Of a stretch of 64,000 nucleotides of DNA, positions 19,353-27,560 are shown in pieces; position 1 is the stretch's first letter; each line of letters starts with the position of its first letter. The notes under the pieces are model-generated. The model worked only from the letters and a program-made list of their open reading frames with translations, was not told the DNA's origin and made no database searches. Location of the stretch: contig NZ_CP069004.1 of the NCBI RefSeq assembly GCF_016801775.1, positions 2,604,001 through 2,668,000 on the forward strand. Reading direction: 5' to 3'. Made by a program: the position numbers and the translations under genes. This stretch comes from Sulfitobacter mediterraneus. Its GTDB lineage: Bacteria > Pseudomonadota > Alphaproteobacteria > Rhodobacterales > Rhodobacteraceae.

Positions 19353-19378
19353 CAATATTATCGATATCGATGTTATTG
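19353..19378. promoter_or_regulatory. Candidate MarR operator in the divergent promoter gap
   Basis: A 26-base imperfect palindrome: outer arms CAATA/TATTG, two unpaired positions on each side, and a perfect 12-base core ATCGATATCGAT. It lies midway between the divergent starts of the amidohydrolase operon (19321) and the MarR gene (19418). This is the usual place for an autoregulatory MarR site controlling both operons. Confidence 0.6.
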
Positions 19379-19417
19379 TCAATCGACTAGGAACTTTCTG
19401 TGCAAGTCCCTGCGCTC

Positions 19418-19939
19418 ATGGCTCTTGCCACCCTTAAAAAGAAGAGACCGATCAACGTGTCACGCACCCCACAAGACCCACCAGCAAAATTCGAACGTCG
19501 CCCGTTGGACCAACGCATTTCCTTCTTGGCCCACCGGATCAACGCCCGTCTGAATCACCTGTGTAATCCCCTGATATCGCCGCATAAACTTGATCTATTC
19601 AGCTCACGCATTATCGTGGCCATCGCTGAGAAGGGTCCGATGAAGATCGGGGAGCTGGTCGAATTTATCGCATTGCCCCAATCTACGATTTCGCACCAGA
19701 TCAAACGTCTGGAACGCGACAATCACGTGCGGCGCACCCGCTCCGAAACCGACAACCGGACGGTGGTCATCACACTCACGCCGCTTGGGGAGGAAGTTGC
19801 GGAGAAATGCAATCAACTGAGCGATATGATTCTCGAGAATATCTCTGGCGCCCTAAGCCAGGATGAAATCGACGTACTGACCAACCTGATGACACGGGTC
19901 TATGAAGCCCTGCCCAGAGACATCCCGCCCAAACCATGA
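19418..19939 (+). CDS. MarR-family transcriptional regulator
   Basis: About 173 residues from ATG 19418; a GTG at 19400 and a GTG at 19457 are alternatives. The winged helix-turn-helix is clear: MKIGELVEFIALPQSTISHQ, then the wing RTRSETDNRTVVITLTPLG. Flanking helices form the dimer interface. MarR proteins usually repress nearby catabolic genes until an aromatic or hydrophobic ligand binds. It is divergent from the amidohydrolase-P450 operon, shares a palindrome with it, and overlaps the next gene by four bases (ATGA). It is thus the likely local regulator of the island. Confidence 0.9.
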   Translation: MALATLKKKRPINVSRTPQDPPAKFERRPLDQRISFLAHRINARLNHLCNPLISPHKLDLFSSRIIVAIAEKGPMKIGELVEFIALPQSTISHQIKRLERDNHVRRTRSETDNRTVVITLTPLGEEVAEKCNQLSDMILENISGALSQDEIDVLTNLMTRVYEALPRDIPPKP

Positions 19940-20313
19940 CGGCGACGAATGCTGCTGCGATCGTCCGGTCATTTTGTGCTGCCTGGGAGCGCCTGGACCC
20001 TGAGGTGCTGGCACCGTTTCTGCACGACGACATCCTTTATCACAACATGCCACTGACCCCTTTGAATGGTAAGGGGCCAGTGATGGATTACCTGCGCAAG
20101 GCGGGGCCCTTCGAACACTGCCAGTGGGAAATCGTGAACCTCGCAGTTCAGGGCAATACCGTGTTGACCGAACGTGTGGATAGGTTTGTTAAACACGGCA
20201 AGCCAATCGCGCTGGAGGTGATGGGCACCTTCGAAATTGAGCAGGGGTTGATCCGAGTCTGGCGGGACTATTTTGATCTCGCTGGGTATCGTCGCCAGCT
20301 GGATGCGTTATAA
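19936..20313 (+). CDS. Limonene-1,2-epoxide hydrolase family protein
   Basis: 125 residues with the SnoaL/LEH cone fold. All five active-site residues known from limonene epoxide hydrolase have counterparts at matching spacing: Tyr35 and Asn37 (LYHNMPL), Arg80 and Asp82 (LTERVD), and Asp111 (WRDYFD). The enzyme would add water to an epoxide by direct acid-base catalysis, giving a vicinal diol. An epoxide could be produced by the P450s next to it. The ATG overlaps the MarR stop by four bases, so the two are co-translated. Confidence 0.88.
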   Translation: MTATNAAAIVRSFCAAWERLDPEVLAPFLHDDILYHNMPLTPLNGKGPVMDYLRKAGPFEHCQWEIVNLAVQGNTVLTERVDRFVKHGKPIALEVMGTFEIEQGLIRVWRDYFDLAGYRRQLDAL

Positions 20314-20317
20314 ATAC

Positions 20318-20372
20318 TTGTTTTAGTTATCTTTTCCGATTTCATAAAAAATATTGTTGTAAATTATATTGC
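20318..20372. promoter_or_regulatory. AT-rich promoter gap with motifs shared across the island
   Basis: The 102-base gap before the second P450 contains TTGTTTTAG at 20318-20326, repeated exactly before livH (24169). It also contains ATTATATTGC at 20363-20372, the reverse complement of GCAATATAAT at 24190. A one-base variant, GCAATATTAT, starts at 19352. This suggests a common regulator, although part of the 10-mer resembles a -10 box. Confidence 0.4.
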
Positions 20373-20415
20373 TTTCGATACAAATTGTGGCCACTCAGAA
20401 TGAAGGACCGCAATC

Positions 20416-21636
20416 GTGTCAAAGCTGCATATCGTCGCCGATACCAACCAGATTTCCAGCGGGTTGCGGCATCCCGACCTCAAGCAAGCGCTCTATGATG
20501 AAGGCGCTATTATCATGGGCGACACCCTGCTTACCCTGCATGGCGAAGCCCACCGCAAACGCCGGATCATGGAATTCCGCGTGTTCCGGAAAGACTATTT
20601 CCATTGGTACGAACAAACCGTTTTTCCAAAGACCCTGCGCCAGTCCATGACTGGCGATATCGAACGGGGTCGTGCCGAGCTTATCGATCTGGGCTACCGC
20701 GTGACAATGAACCTGACCGCAGACTTTGCCGGGGTAGACCGGCAGGAACAGACGCCAGAAGAAACCGCTGAGTTGTTGCGCCTGGTCGAGGCCTTCTCCC
20801 ATGCCGCGACCCTGATCCACTCCACCCGTCCCAAGGCGGAAGTGCTCGAAGAGGTGCGCGAAGCGATTGATATCTTCCGCCCCCGGTTCCTCGACCCTTC
20901 CGTGGCACGTCGCCGCGACTTGCTGGCCAAGGTTGCCAATGGCGAGATGCACGAAGATGACCTGCCACGGGATGTTCTGACCGTGATCTTGCAACGTGGC
21001 GACCCTGAGGAATTTACCCCCGATATGCTGCTGCGGGAGGTGGCGTTCTACCTTCAGGCGGGAGCGCATTCGACAGCCAATTCGACCATCCACGGCTTTC
21101 ACGAGATCTACTCCTGGGCTGAAGAAGACCCGTCCCGCTGGAAGAAACTGCAGGACGATCCGATCTTTTTCCAACGTTGCGTTCACGAAAGCCTGCGCCT
21201 GCATCCGGCCAGTCCCGTAGCCTGGCGCAGCGCGACATGCCCGATGCATCTGGAAGGTGCTGGTGATGTGGCGGAAGGTGAGATGATCGAATTCCGCCTG
21301 GCCGAATCCAATCGCGATCCCGAAATTTACGGCGCAGATGCCGACAGCTTTAACCCCTACCGCGAGATCAAGACACCGCATCCGCCTTATGGCCATACCT
21401 TTGGCACCGGGGTTCACACCTGTCTGGGGCGCGATCTGGACGGCGGGATCCTGCCACGCGGCGAGGTCGATCCGGCGACACATCAATATGGCACCATCAC
21501 GCTGTTCCTGCGCGATCTGTTTGCCCGTGGTGCACGCATCGATCCTGATGATCCGCCGCGCCCCGCCGTAGATACCGCCCGGCCCAATTGGGGCTATTAC
21601 CCTGTTATATTTGACAAAAAGCGAGTTTGGTCATGA
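20416..21636 (+). CDS. Cytochrome P450 (second of two)
   Basis: 406 residues from GTG 20416; an in-frame TGA at 20401 excludes an earlier start. The heme motif FGTGVHTCLG gives axial Cys336, and ExxR is E258/R261. The I-helix is AGAHST (215-220) without the usual Asp/Glu. Like the P450 at 15682 it has a short N-terminus (C-helix LHGEAHRKRR at 41) and an extended segment after Cys336 (DGGILPRGEVDPATHQYG). The two align along most of their length, for example LPDLHQALYDAD and HPDLKQALYDEG. It overlaps the next SDR gene by four bases. Confidence 0.93.
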   Translation: MSKLHIVADTNQISSGLRHPDLKQALYDEGAIIMGDTLLTLHGEAHRKRRIMEFRVFRKDYFHWYEQTVFPKTLRQSMTGDIERGRAELIDLGYRVTMNLTADFAGVDRQEQTPEETAELLRLVEAFSHAATLIHSTRPKAEVLEEVREAIDIFRPRFLDPSVARRRDLLAKVANGEMHEDDLPRDVLTVILQRGDPEEFTPDMLLREVAFYLQAGAHSTANSTIHGFHEIYSWAEEDPSRWKKLQDDPIFFQRCVHESLRLHPASPVAWRSATCPMHLEGAGDVAEGEMIEFRLAESNRDPEIYGADADSFNPYREIKTPHPPYGHTFGTGVHTCLGRDLDGGILPRGEVDPATHQYGTITLFLRDLFARGARIDPDDPPRPAVDTARPNWGYYPVIFDKKRVWS

Positions 21637-22379
21637 AAACCGCAATCGTAACCGGTGGCAGTGGCGGTCTGGGCCGTGCCTGCGCCAAGGCCTTGATTGA
21701 AGACGGCTTTCGGGTTGGGCTGTTTGATATGGACACGGGCAGTCTCAACGAGGCCGCCGCCGAAACAGGCGCCGAGGCCTTTGTCGTTGATGTGACTGAT
21801 GAACCGGCCGTTCTGGCCGCGATGGAGCAATTCGGCGCGGTGCCGGATCTGGTGGTGAACAATGCCGGGATCGGCCGTTTTGCCCCCCTGCTGGACATGC
21901 CCATTGAAACCTTCCGCCTGCAACTGGACGTGAACCTTGTCGGCGCATTTATCGTGGCACGGGCCGCCGCGCGGGGCATGGTCGAACGCGGATCCGGCGT
22001 GATCCTGAACGTGACCTCGATCAATGCAATCACCACCGGCCCCGGTTCGGGCAGCTATCCTGCCTCCAAGGCCGGGCTGGCCAAGTTGACCGAGATGATG
22101 GCGCTGGAATGGTCGGCACTGGGTCTGCGTGTGAACGCCATCGCGCCAGGGTTCATTGATGCCGGCCTGTCGACGCCGTTCTTTGCCGATCCGGCAGTGC
22201 GCAGCCTGCGCGAACAAGCGGTGCCGTCCAAACGGCTCGGTCTGTCCGAAGACATCGCCAACACGGTGTGTTTTCTGGCCAGCGATAAGGCCAGCTATAT
22301 CAACGGGCACCAGCTTGTTGTCGATGGCGGCGTATCCGTCAGCCTGCTGACCCAATTGCCGCGCGAAGCCAAATCATGA
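21633..22379 (+). CDS. Short-chain dehydrogenase/reductase (SDR)
   Basis: 248 residues from ATG 21633, which overlaps the P450 stop (ATGA). The classical motifs are complete: nucleotide binding TGGSGGLGRACAKAL, with FDMD after beta-2 suggesting NAD preference; NNAGIG; catalytic Ser in VTSINAI; and SYPASKAG carrying Tyr and Lys. It probably oxidises a hydroxyl made by the P450 or epoxide hydrolase. Its stop overlaps the ThuA-like gene. Confidence 0.92.
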   Translation: MKTAIVTGGSGGLGRACAKALIEDGFRVGLFDMDTGSLNEAAAETGAEAFVVDVTDEPAVLAAMEQFGAVPDLVVNNAGIGRFAPLLDMPIETFRLQLDVNLVGAFIVARAAARGMVERGSGVILNVTSINAITTGPGSGSYPASKAGLAKLTEMMALEWSALGLRVNAIAPGFIDAGLSTPFFADPAVRSLREQAVPSKRLGLSEDIANTVCFLASDKASYINGHQLVVDGGVSVSLLTQLPREAKS

Positions 22380-23026
22380 TCCGAAACCTTCTGATATCGG
22401 GCGGTCCCTACCACCCTTTCAATGAGACCTCGGCGAGCATCGCGGCGCATCTGAATGATCTTGGAATCGTTTCGCAGCTTTGCGGCGTGGCCGAAGGATT
22501 TGACCGCCTTACGCAGGAAGATTTTGATCTCGTGACAATCAACGCGCTTGGTTTCTCTATGACACAGGCCGACAAATACGGCCCCCTGCGCGACCGTTTT
22601 GCCCATGTTTGTTCAGAGCAAGACAAGACCGCCTTGCAATCCCACGTGGCGCGAAACGGCGGCCTTTTAGGGCTGCACACGGCTGCTGTTTGTTTCGACA
22701 CATGGGCGGAGTGGGGAGATCTTCTGGGGATTTCCTGGGTCTGGGGGCAATCTCACCACCCGCAACCGGGATACTTCGATGTGATCGATGAGACAGGCCG
22801 TTTCCAAATCTGGGACGAGCTTTACAGTGATATGCAGGTCGCGCCAGATGCAACTGTACTGGCGACTGCGCAGGATCCGGAAGGCGGCAAGGCACAACCC
22901 GTGATGACCGCCAAAGACCGCTGTATCTATCTCGCGCTGGGGCATGATCTGACGGCCACTGAAAATCCCGGCTATGTTCGCCTGTTGAAAGAGGCTGCGG
23001 CGCGGGCGCTCGGAAACAAAGGATAA
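22376..23026 (+). CDS. ThuA-like domain protein
   Basis: 216 residues with the class I glutamine-amidotransferase-like fold of ThuA: LLISGGPYHPFNETS at the start, GGLLGLHTAAVCFDTWAEW around the expected nucleophile-elbow region, and a C-terminal LALGHDL. ThuA proteins occur in sugar-utilisation clusters and their activity is poorly defined. Here it is embedded in a P450-SDR operon, overlapping the previous SDR by four bases and 3 bases from the next SDR. Confidence 0.8.
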   Translation: MIRNLLISGGPYHPFNETSASIAAHLNDLGIVSQLCGVAEGFDRLTQEDFDLVTINALGFSMTQADKYGPLRDRFAHVCSEQDKTALQSHVARNGGLLGLHTAAVCFDTWAEWGDLLGISWVWGQSHHPQPGYFDVIDETGRFQIWDELYSDMQVAPDATVLATAQDPEGGKAQPVMTAKDRCIYLALGHDLTATENPGYVRLLKEAAARALGNKG

Positions 23027-23029
23027 ATC

Positions 23030-23794
23030 ATGCAGGATATGAACGGATATTCTCTTTTGGTGACGGGCGGCGGCTCTGGCATCGGTGCCGAGGTTGCACG
23101 TTATTTCGCCGAGCGTGGTGCGCGGGTGACAATCACCGGGCGGCGGGCTGAAAAGATTGAGTCCGTTTCACAGGACATCGGGCCAAATTGCATCGGGATT
23201 GCGGGTGACGTTACCAACGCAGACGACCGCGCCCGCATGATCGAAGTCGCCGTTGCCCATGGCGGCGGGTTGCAAGGCCTGTTCAACAATGCGGGAAACA
23301 TGCTGCGCGGCTCCATTTGCGATCTCGATGCCGATGACATTCTGAACGTGCTCAATACCAATGTGGTGGCGGGCATGGCATTGACCGGGCTGGCCGTCCC
23401 ACATCTGGAACAATCGGGGGGTGCGGTACTGTTCGTCGGATCCGTCCATACACGCCGCGCTTTTCCAGGCGCATCGCCCTATGCGGCATCCAAAGGCGCG
23501 GTCGAAGTTCTGAGCCAAGTCCTTGCTGCAGAATTGGGCCCGAAACGCATTCGTGTGAACTGCGTTCTGCCCGGTGCCGTGCCAACCGAGATCAATGTTC
23601 GGGCCGGGCTGGCAGCGGACGCAACCGAAAACGAAAAGAGGCTGCAATCCATGGCTGAAGATCACCCGCTGGGCCGTATCGGCACAGCAACCGAAATTGC
23701 CGAAGCCGCCGATTACCTTCTGCGTTCGGAATGGACAACGGGAACGTCCATCGTCGTCGATGGCGGTCTTGCCCTTGGCGTCAGCTACAAATGA
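23030..23794 (+). CDS. Short-chain dehydrogenase/reductase (SDR)
   Basis: 254 residues. It shows TGGGSGIGAEVARYFAERGA with ITGRR (an Arg pair suggesting NADP), then FNNAGN, and catalytic SPYAASKGAVEVLSQ. The C-terminus has the usual WTTGTSIVVDGGLALG. It is the second dehydrogenase of the P450 operon; substrate unknown. The start ATG 23030 follows the ThuA-like stop by three bases. Confidence 0.91.
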   Translation: MQDMNGYSLLVTGGGSGIGAEVARYFAERGARVTITGRRAEKIESVSQDIGPNCIGIAGDVTNADDRARMIEVAVAHGGGLQGLFNNAGNMLRGSICDLDADDILNVLNTNVVAGMALTGLAVPHLEQSGGAVLFVGSVHTRRAFPGASPYAASKGAVEVLSQVLAAELGPKRIRVNCVLPGAVPTEINVRAGLAADATENEKRLQSMAEDHPLGRIGTATEIAEAADYLLRSEWTTGTSIVVDGGLALGVSYK

Positions 23795-23801
23795 GCATGT
23801 C

Positions 23802-24152
23802 ATGATCATCGAACAACGGACCTATGGCTACCACCCTGGCACCTTGCCGAAGTTCTTTGCTCTTTATGAGCAATCCGGCGCTCGCGCACTTCAACAGCGC
23901 GTTCTGGGGAACCTGATCGGCTATTTCACCTCGGAACTGGGGCCGCTGAATCAAACCGTTCACTTGTGGGGCTACACGTCGCTGGATGATCGGGGGGCCA
24001 GACGCGCCGAACTGATGTCACACCAACTGTGGCGGGACTTTCTTGGTCAGATCACGCCGATGATCCAACATCAGGAGTCCAAGATCCTGCTGCCAACCGA
24101 CTTTTCGCCCATCCGCACCATCGCGACCAACACATCCGGATCGGATAATTAA
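23802..24152 (+). CDS. NIPSNAP-family protein
   Basis: 116 residues beginning MIIEQRTYGYHPGTLPKFF, the characteristic ferredoxin-like (dimeric alpha-beta barrel) NIPSNAP start, with VHLWGYTSLDDRGARR in the centre. Family members occur in catabolic and secondary-metabolism operons without a settled biochemical role. The last gene of the P450-SDR operon, 7 bases after the preceding stop; ATG 23802 is the only start that begins the fold. Confidence 0.85.
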   Translation: MIIEQRTYGYHPGTLPKFFALYEQSGARALQQRVLGNLIGYFTSELGPLNQTVHLWGYTSLDDRGARRAELMSHQLWRDFLGQITPMIQHQESKILLPTDFSPIRTIATNTSGSDN

Positions 24153-24160
24153 ATCGATCA

Positions 24161-24199
24161 CAATTAAATTGTTTTAGATAAAATTGTATGCAATATAAT
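24161..24199 (+). promoter_or_regulatory. Candidate promoter and operator of the liv operon
   Basis: The AT-rich gap contains a small palindrome CAATTAAATTG (24161-24171), TTGTTTTAG (24169-24177), an ATTG-TATG-CAAT inverted repeat (24183-24194) and a perfect -10 TATAAT (24194-24199) with a rather long 19-base spacing from TTGTTT. Two of these motifs recur before the second P450 gene and suggest shared control. Confidence 0.5.
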
Positions 24200-24210
24200 G
24201 ACGCTTGAAC

Positions 24211-24246
24211 ATGAATCAGTACCACAAGGCAGGGAGCGCCGCGTGA
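24211..24246 (+). other. Possible 11-residue leader ORF before livH
   Basis: ATG AAT CAG ... GCG TGA lies 11 bases after the candidate -10 box. Its stop overlaps (GTGA) the GTG of a second small ORF. It has no recognisable product and may be chance. Confidence 0.25.
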
Positions 24247-24302
24247 CAGATCAAACCACCCTCACCACCCAGGCAGGCCGCGGTGCCAAGGAGACACTCT
24301 GA
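24243..24302 (+). other. Possible 19-residue ORF coupled to livH
   Basis: A GTG-started frame encodes MTDQTTLTTQAGRGAKETL, with AGGGAGC upstream. Its TGA overlaps the livH ATG (TGATG). The tight coupling is compatible with a translated leader or with the remnant of a longer gene; no family is recognised. Confidence 0.35.
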
Positions 24303-25192
24303 TGTTGGCGCAGCAGCTGTTGAACGGGCTGGTCGTCAGCGGGGTCTATGCGCTTTTCGCGTTAGGGTTCACGCTGGTTTTTGGCATTCAGCGCATTCTG
24401 AACCTCGCCCATGGCGCGATCTTCATGACGGGCGCAATGGTCGCCTACTACGTTGTGGCCGCTGGTGGCCCGCTGTGGCTGGCAATGATCCTGGCCATTC
24501 TCGCGTCGGGTTTGCTATCTGTCCTGGTCGAATTCGTTTGCTTCCGGCGTTTGCGCAAGACGGGCGACGAAGAATTCGGAGGCATCATTTCCTCAATCGG
24601 GGCCGGGCTGGTGATCAGCACCATTGCGCAACAGGTCTCCAACACACAGGTTTTACGTTTTCCGTTCGAAACCTTCCCCGTGATTATTTTCAAATTCTGG
24701 GGGCTGCGGGTCTCTGCGTTGCAACTGTTCATGCTGCTGGGCGCTCTCGTGCTGGTTATCGTGTTGGCCTATTTTGTCTATCGCACCTCCTTTGGACGGC
24801 GGGTGCGCGCTGTCACCGACAATGAACGCGCAGCACTGCTGATGGGGATCAACCCCAACATGATTTTCATGCAGACCTATTTCCTCGCTGGTGCTCTGGC
24901 CGGGGCGGCCGGTGTACTGGTTGGCCTCGCCTTTAACTCGATCAACTTCGTGATGGGCGAGCCATACCTCATGTTCGGCTTTGCCATCATTATTCTGGGC
25001 GGCCTGGGGTCGATCCCCGGTGCGCTCTTGGCATCCATCATCTTTGGCATGGTTCAGACACTCACCATTGCGTACCTGCCATCGGGACTCACCGATACAA
25101 TCATCTTCGCAGCGCTTTTCCTGATCTTGCTGGTGCGGCCACATGGGCTGATGGGCAAGGAAGACGCTGGCAATCTGAGGCAACGCCGATGA
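24302..25192 (+). CDS. livH: Branched-chain-type ABC transporter permease LivH
   Basis: 296 residues with about eight hydrophobic segments and the LivH signatures GVYALFALGFTLVFGIQRILNLAHG and FGFAIIILGGLGSIPGAL. It forms the inner-membrane channel with LivM. The Liv class imports branched-chain amino acids but also aromatic acids, amides and other hydrophobic carboxylates. Placed after the P450 operon, it may import the island's substrate. Its stop overlaps the livM ATG. Confidence 0.93.
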   Translation: MLAQQLLNGLVVSGVYALFALGFTLVFGIQRILNLAHGAIFMTGAMVAYYVVAAGGPLWLAMILAILASGLLSVLVEFVCFRRLRKTGDEEFGGIISSIGAGLVISTIAQQVSNTQVLRFPFETFPVIIFKFWGLRVSALQLFMLLGALVLVIVLAYFVYRTSFGRRVRAVTDNERAALLMGINPNMIFMQTYFLAGALAGAAGVLVGLAFNSINFVMGEPYLMFGFAIIILGGLGSIPGALLASIIFGMVQTLTIAYLPSGLTDTIIFAALFLILLVRPHGLMGKEDAGNLRQRR

Positions 25193-26073
25193 ATGGGTTC
25201 GTCGCGGGCTATCTGCCCCTTTTCGATTTATATCTGCTGCATCTGGGCATGGCCTTCAGCCAATACATCGTCCTGCGCGCCGGGGTCTTCTCGCTGGCTT
25301 CTGCAGCCTTTGCCGGGATCGGAGCCTATACCGCAGGCATTCTCGCGGTGAGCGCGGGTCTCCATCCGGTGTTGGGGTTGGGCGCTGGATTGCTGGCGGG
25401 GATGCTCGCCGGGCTTGTCCTGTCGATCCCGTTGGCACGGCTGCGCGGTGTCTACCAGGCGATTGCCACTGTGGCCTTTATCCAGATCGTCCTGTCGCTG
25501 AACATCTACTCCGACTCGCTGACCGGCGGCGCCATGGGGCTGAACGGCATTCCCAAAACCGTCGGCACCGGCACCTTGCTCCTTGCCGCATTGGGGACAA
25601 TCTATCTGATCTGGTCCCTCGAACGTGGCCGGGTGGGACGGGCCTTTAGCGCCATCCGCCAGGATGAGGCCGTGGCCGCATCCCTTGGCGTATCCATCAC
25701 ATGGTATCAGGCATTGGCCTTTGCGCTGTCCGGGGCACTTGCAGGCCTGTTTGGCGGGTTGGAAGCCTATCATTCCTACGCGCTTGACCCCAACCAGTTC
25801 GGGTTCCACCTGCTGATCACGCTTTTGAGCTATGTCATCCTCGGCGGACGCAATTCTGTCTGGGGGCCGATCATCGGCACCGCGATCCTGATCCTGTTGC
25901 CCGAAATCGCCCGGCCACTGGCAGAAAACCGCATGATCATGCACGGAATTATCCTGATCGTCGTCATCAACTACCTGCCCAAGGGCATTGTGGACACATG
26001 GATCGACTGGATCAAAGCCCGCAGGCTTGGCACCGCAGGGTCCGGGCAAGACAAAGGGGGGGCAGCCTCATGA
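25189..26073 (+). CDS. livM: Branched-chain-type ABC transporter permease LivM
   Basis: 294 residues and multi-spanning. The typical LivM features are GAYTAGILAVSAGLHP, RLRGVYQAIATVAFIQI, RAFSAIRQDEAVAASLG and the cytoplasmic-loop segment YVILGGRNSVWGPIIGT. It pairs with LivH. It overlaps livH and livG by four bases each, a fully coupled operon. Confidence 0.93.
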   Translation: MNGFVAGYLPLFDLYLLHLGMAFSQYIVLRAGVFSLASAAFAGIGAYTAGILAVSAGLHPVLGLGAGLLAGMLAGLVLSIPLARLRGVYQAIATVAFIQIVLSLNIYSDSLTGGAMGLNGIPKTVGTGTLLLAALGTIYLIWSLERGRVGRAFSAIRQDEAVAASLGVSITWYQALAFALSGALAGLFGGLEAYHSYALDPNQFGFHLLITLLSYVILGGRNSVWGPIIGTAILILLPEIARPLAENRMIMHGIILIVVINYLPKGIVDTWIDWIKARRLGTAGSGQDKGGAAS

Positions 26074-26840
26074 GAACCCTCAAGCTATCCAACCTGTCCA
26101 AACGCTTCGGCGGGGTCGTCGCCTCGGAGGATGTCAATATCGAGGTGCCTGCCGGGCAGATCACCGGATTGATTGGCCCCAATGGCGCGGGCAAGACAAC
26201 AATCGTCAATATGATCACGGGCATGCTGCCTGTCAGTGGCGGAACCATCCATGTGGGCGATACGGACATCACCCATGCACCGGCCCATGAGATTTGCCGG
26301 GCCGGGCTGGCGCGCACGTTCCAGAATATCCGCCTTCTGGGCGAGGCCAGCGTTCTGGACAACGTGATGATCGGCTTTCACCGGCATGAAACCGCCTCCA
26401 CCTTCGCGGCGCTGCTCGGACTGCCAGCCTCGGCAAAGGAAACAGCGGCCCTGCGCGAAAAGGCGGCTGGCCTTCTGACCGAATTCGGGCTTGACGATCT
26501 GGCCAACTTTCCCGTGTCAGGCCTGTCCTACGGCCACCAACGCAAGGTCGAGATGGCCCGCGCAATCGCTTCGGATCCTGAATTCATCCTGCTGGATGAG
26601 CCAATCGCGGGCATGAACGATGTTGAAAGTGATGCGCTGGCCGAGATTTTCACAGGCTTTGCTGAACAAGGGAAGGGCGCGTTGTTGATTGAACATAACG
26701 TCAGGTTTGTCAGTCGGCTTTGCCACAAGGTTTATGTTCTGGATGGCGGACGCCTGATTGCCGAAGGCAAACCCGCAGACGTGTTGAAAGATCCCGCTGT
26801 GATCTCGGCCTATCTTGGAGGCGCCCATGCTGAAGATTGA
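26070..26840 (+). CDS. livG: Branched-chain-type ABC transporter ATPase LivG
   Basis: 256 residues. Walker A is GPNGAGKTT, the signature LSYGHQRKVE, Walker B FILLDEP, and the H-loop LIEHNV. The LivG-specific RTFQNIRLLGEASVLDNVMIG distinguishes it from LivF. The start at 26070 (MRTLKLSNLSKRFGG) overlaps the livM stop. It powers transport as a heterodimer with LivF. Confidence 0.94.
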   Translation: MRTLKLSNLSKRFGGVVASEDVNIEVPAGQITGLIGPNGAGKTTIVNMITGMLPVSGGTIHVGDTDITHAPAHEICRAGLARTFQNIRLLGEASVLDNVMIGFHRHETASTFAALLGLPASAKETAALREKAAGLLTEFGLDDLANFPVSGLSYGHQRKVEMARAIASDPEFILLDEPIAGMNDVESDALAEIFTGFAEQGKGALLIEHNVRFVSRLCHKVYVLDGGRLIAEGKPADVLKDPAVISAYLGGAHAED

Positions 26841-27528
26841 AGATCTGCGGGTCAATTACAGCGGTATTCAAGCCCTTCGCGGGGTGTCTCTTGAAGTGGG
26901 CGCTGGTGAAACTGTGGCGCTGATCGGGGCCAATGGTGCGGGCAAATCCAGTTTGCTGAATGCCCTTTCAGGACTTGTGGCCGTCGATTCCGGCAATATC
27001 AGCCTTGCCGGGCAGGATCTGACAGGAGCCGCCCCCTGGAAGGTAACCGCCGCAGGCATGTTGCAGGTGCCGGAAGGACGGCAGGTCTTTCCGGAAATGA
27101 CGGTGCAGGAGAACCTTCTGGTCGGGCAAAACGCACTTGCGGGCCGCTCGCCGGACTTTGGCCAGGAACAGGTATTCGACCTCTTCCCCATCTTGAAGGA
27201 ACGCCAGAACCAACATGCAGGATCGCTTTCAGGCGGACAGCAACAGATGCTGGTCATCGGCCGCGCCTTGATGGGCGGGCCCAAAGTGCTGCTTCTGGAT
27301 GAACCCAGCTTGGGTCTCGCCCCTGTCATTATTGCCCAGGTCTTTGACGCCCTTGCCGCGCTCAAACAGCAAGGGCTCACCATCCTTTTGGTCGAACAAA
27401 ACGCCCATCTCGCCTTGGCCAGCTCGGACAGGGCCTATGTGCTGGATCAAGGCAATATCGTCAGATCCGGAAACAGCGCCGATCTGGCAAAAGATCCGGA
27501 AGTCGCTGCACTTTATCTTGGGCAATGA
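26827..27528 (+). CDS. livF: Branched-chain-type ABC transporter ATPase LivF
   Basis: 233 residues from ATG 26827, overlapping livG by 14 bases. Walker A is GANGAGKSS, followed by the LivF hallmark VPEGRQVFPEMTVQENLLVG, signature LSGGQQQML, Walker B VLLLDEPSLGLAP and LLVEQNA. It partners LivG. Confidence 0.94.
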   Translation: MLKIEDLRVNYSGIQALRGVSLEVGAGETVALIGANGAGKSSLLNALSGLVAVDSGNISLAGQDLTGAAPWKVTAAGMLQVPEGRQVFPEMTVQENLLVGQNALAGRSPDFGQEQVFDLFPILKERQNQHAGSLSGGQQQMLVIGRALMGGPKVLLLDEPSLGLAPVIIAQVFDALAALKQQGLTILLVEQNAHLALASSDRAYVLDQGNIVRSGNSADLAKDPEVAALYLGQ

Positions 27529-27560
27529 CCCGAAAACAAAAACGCAACAGGGAGAAGACA

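Noticed and set aside
20419..21486. 355-codon minus-strand frame
   Set aside because: Antisense to the second P450 with its clear heme motif.
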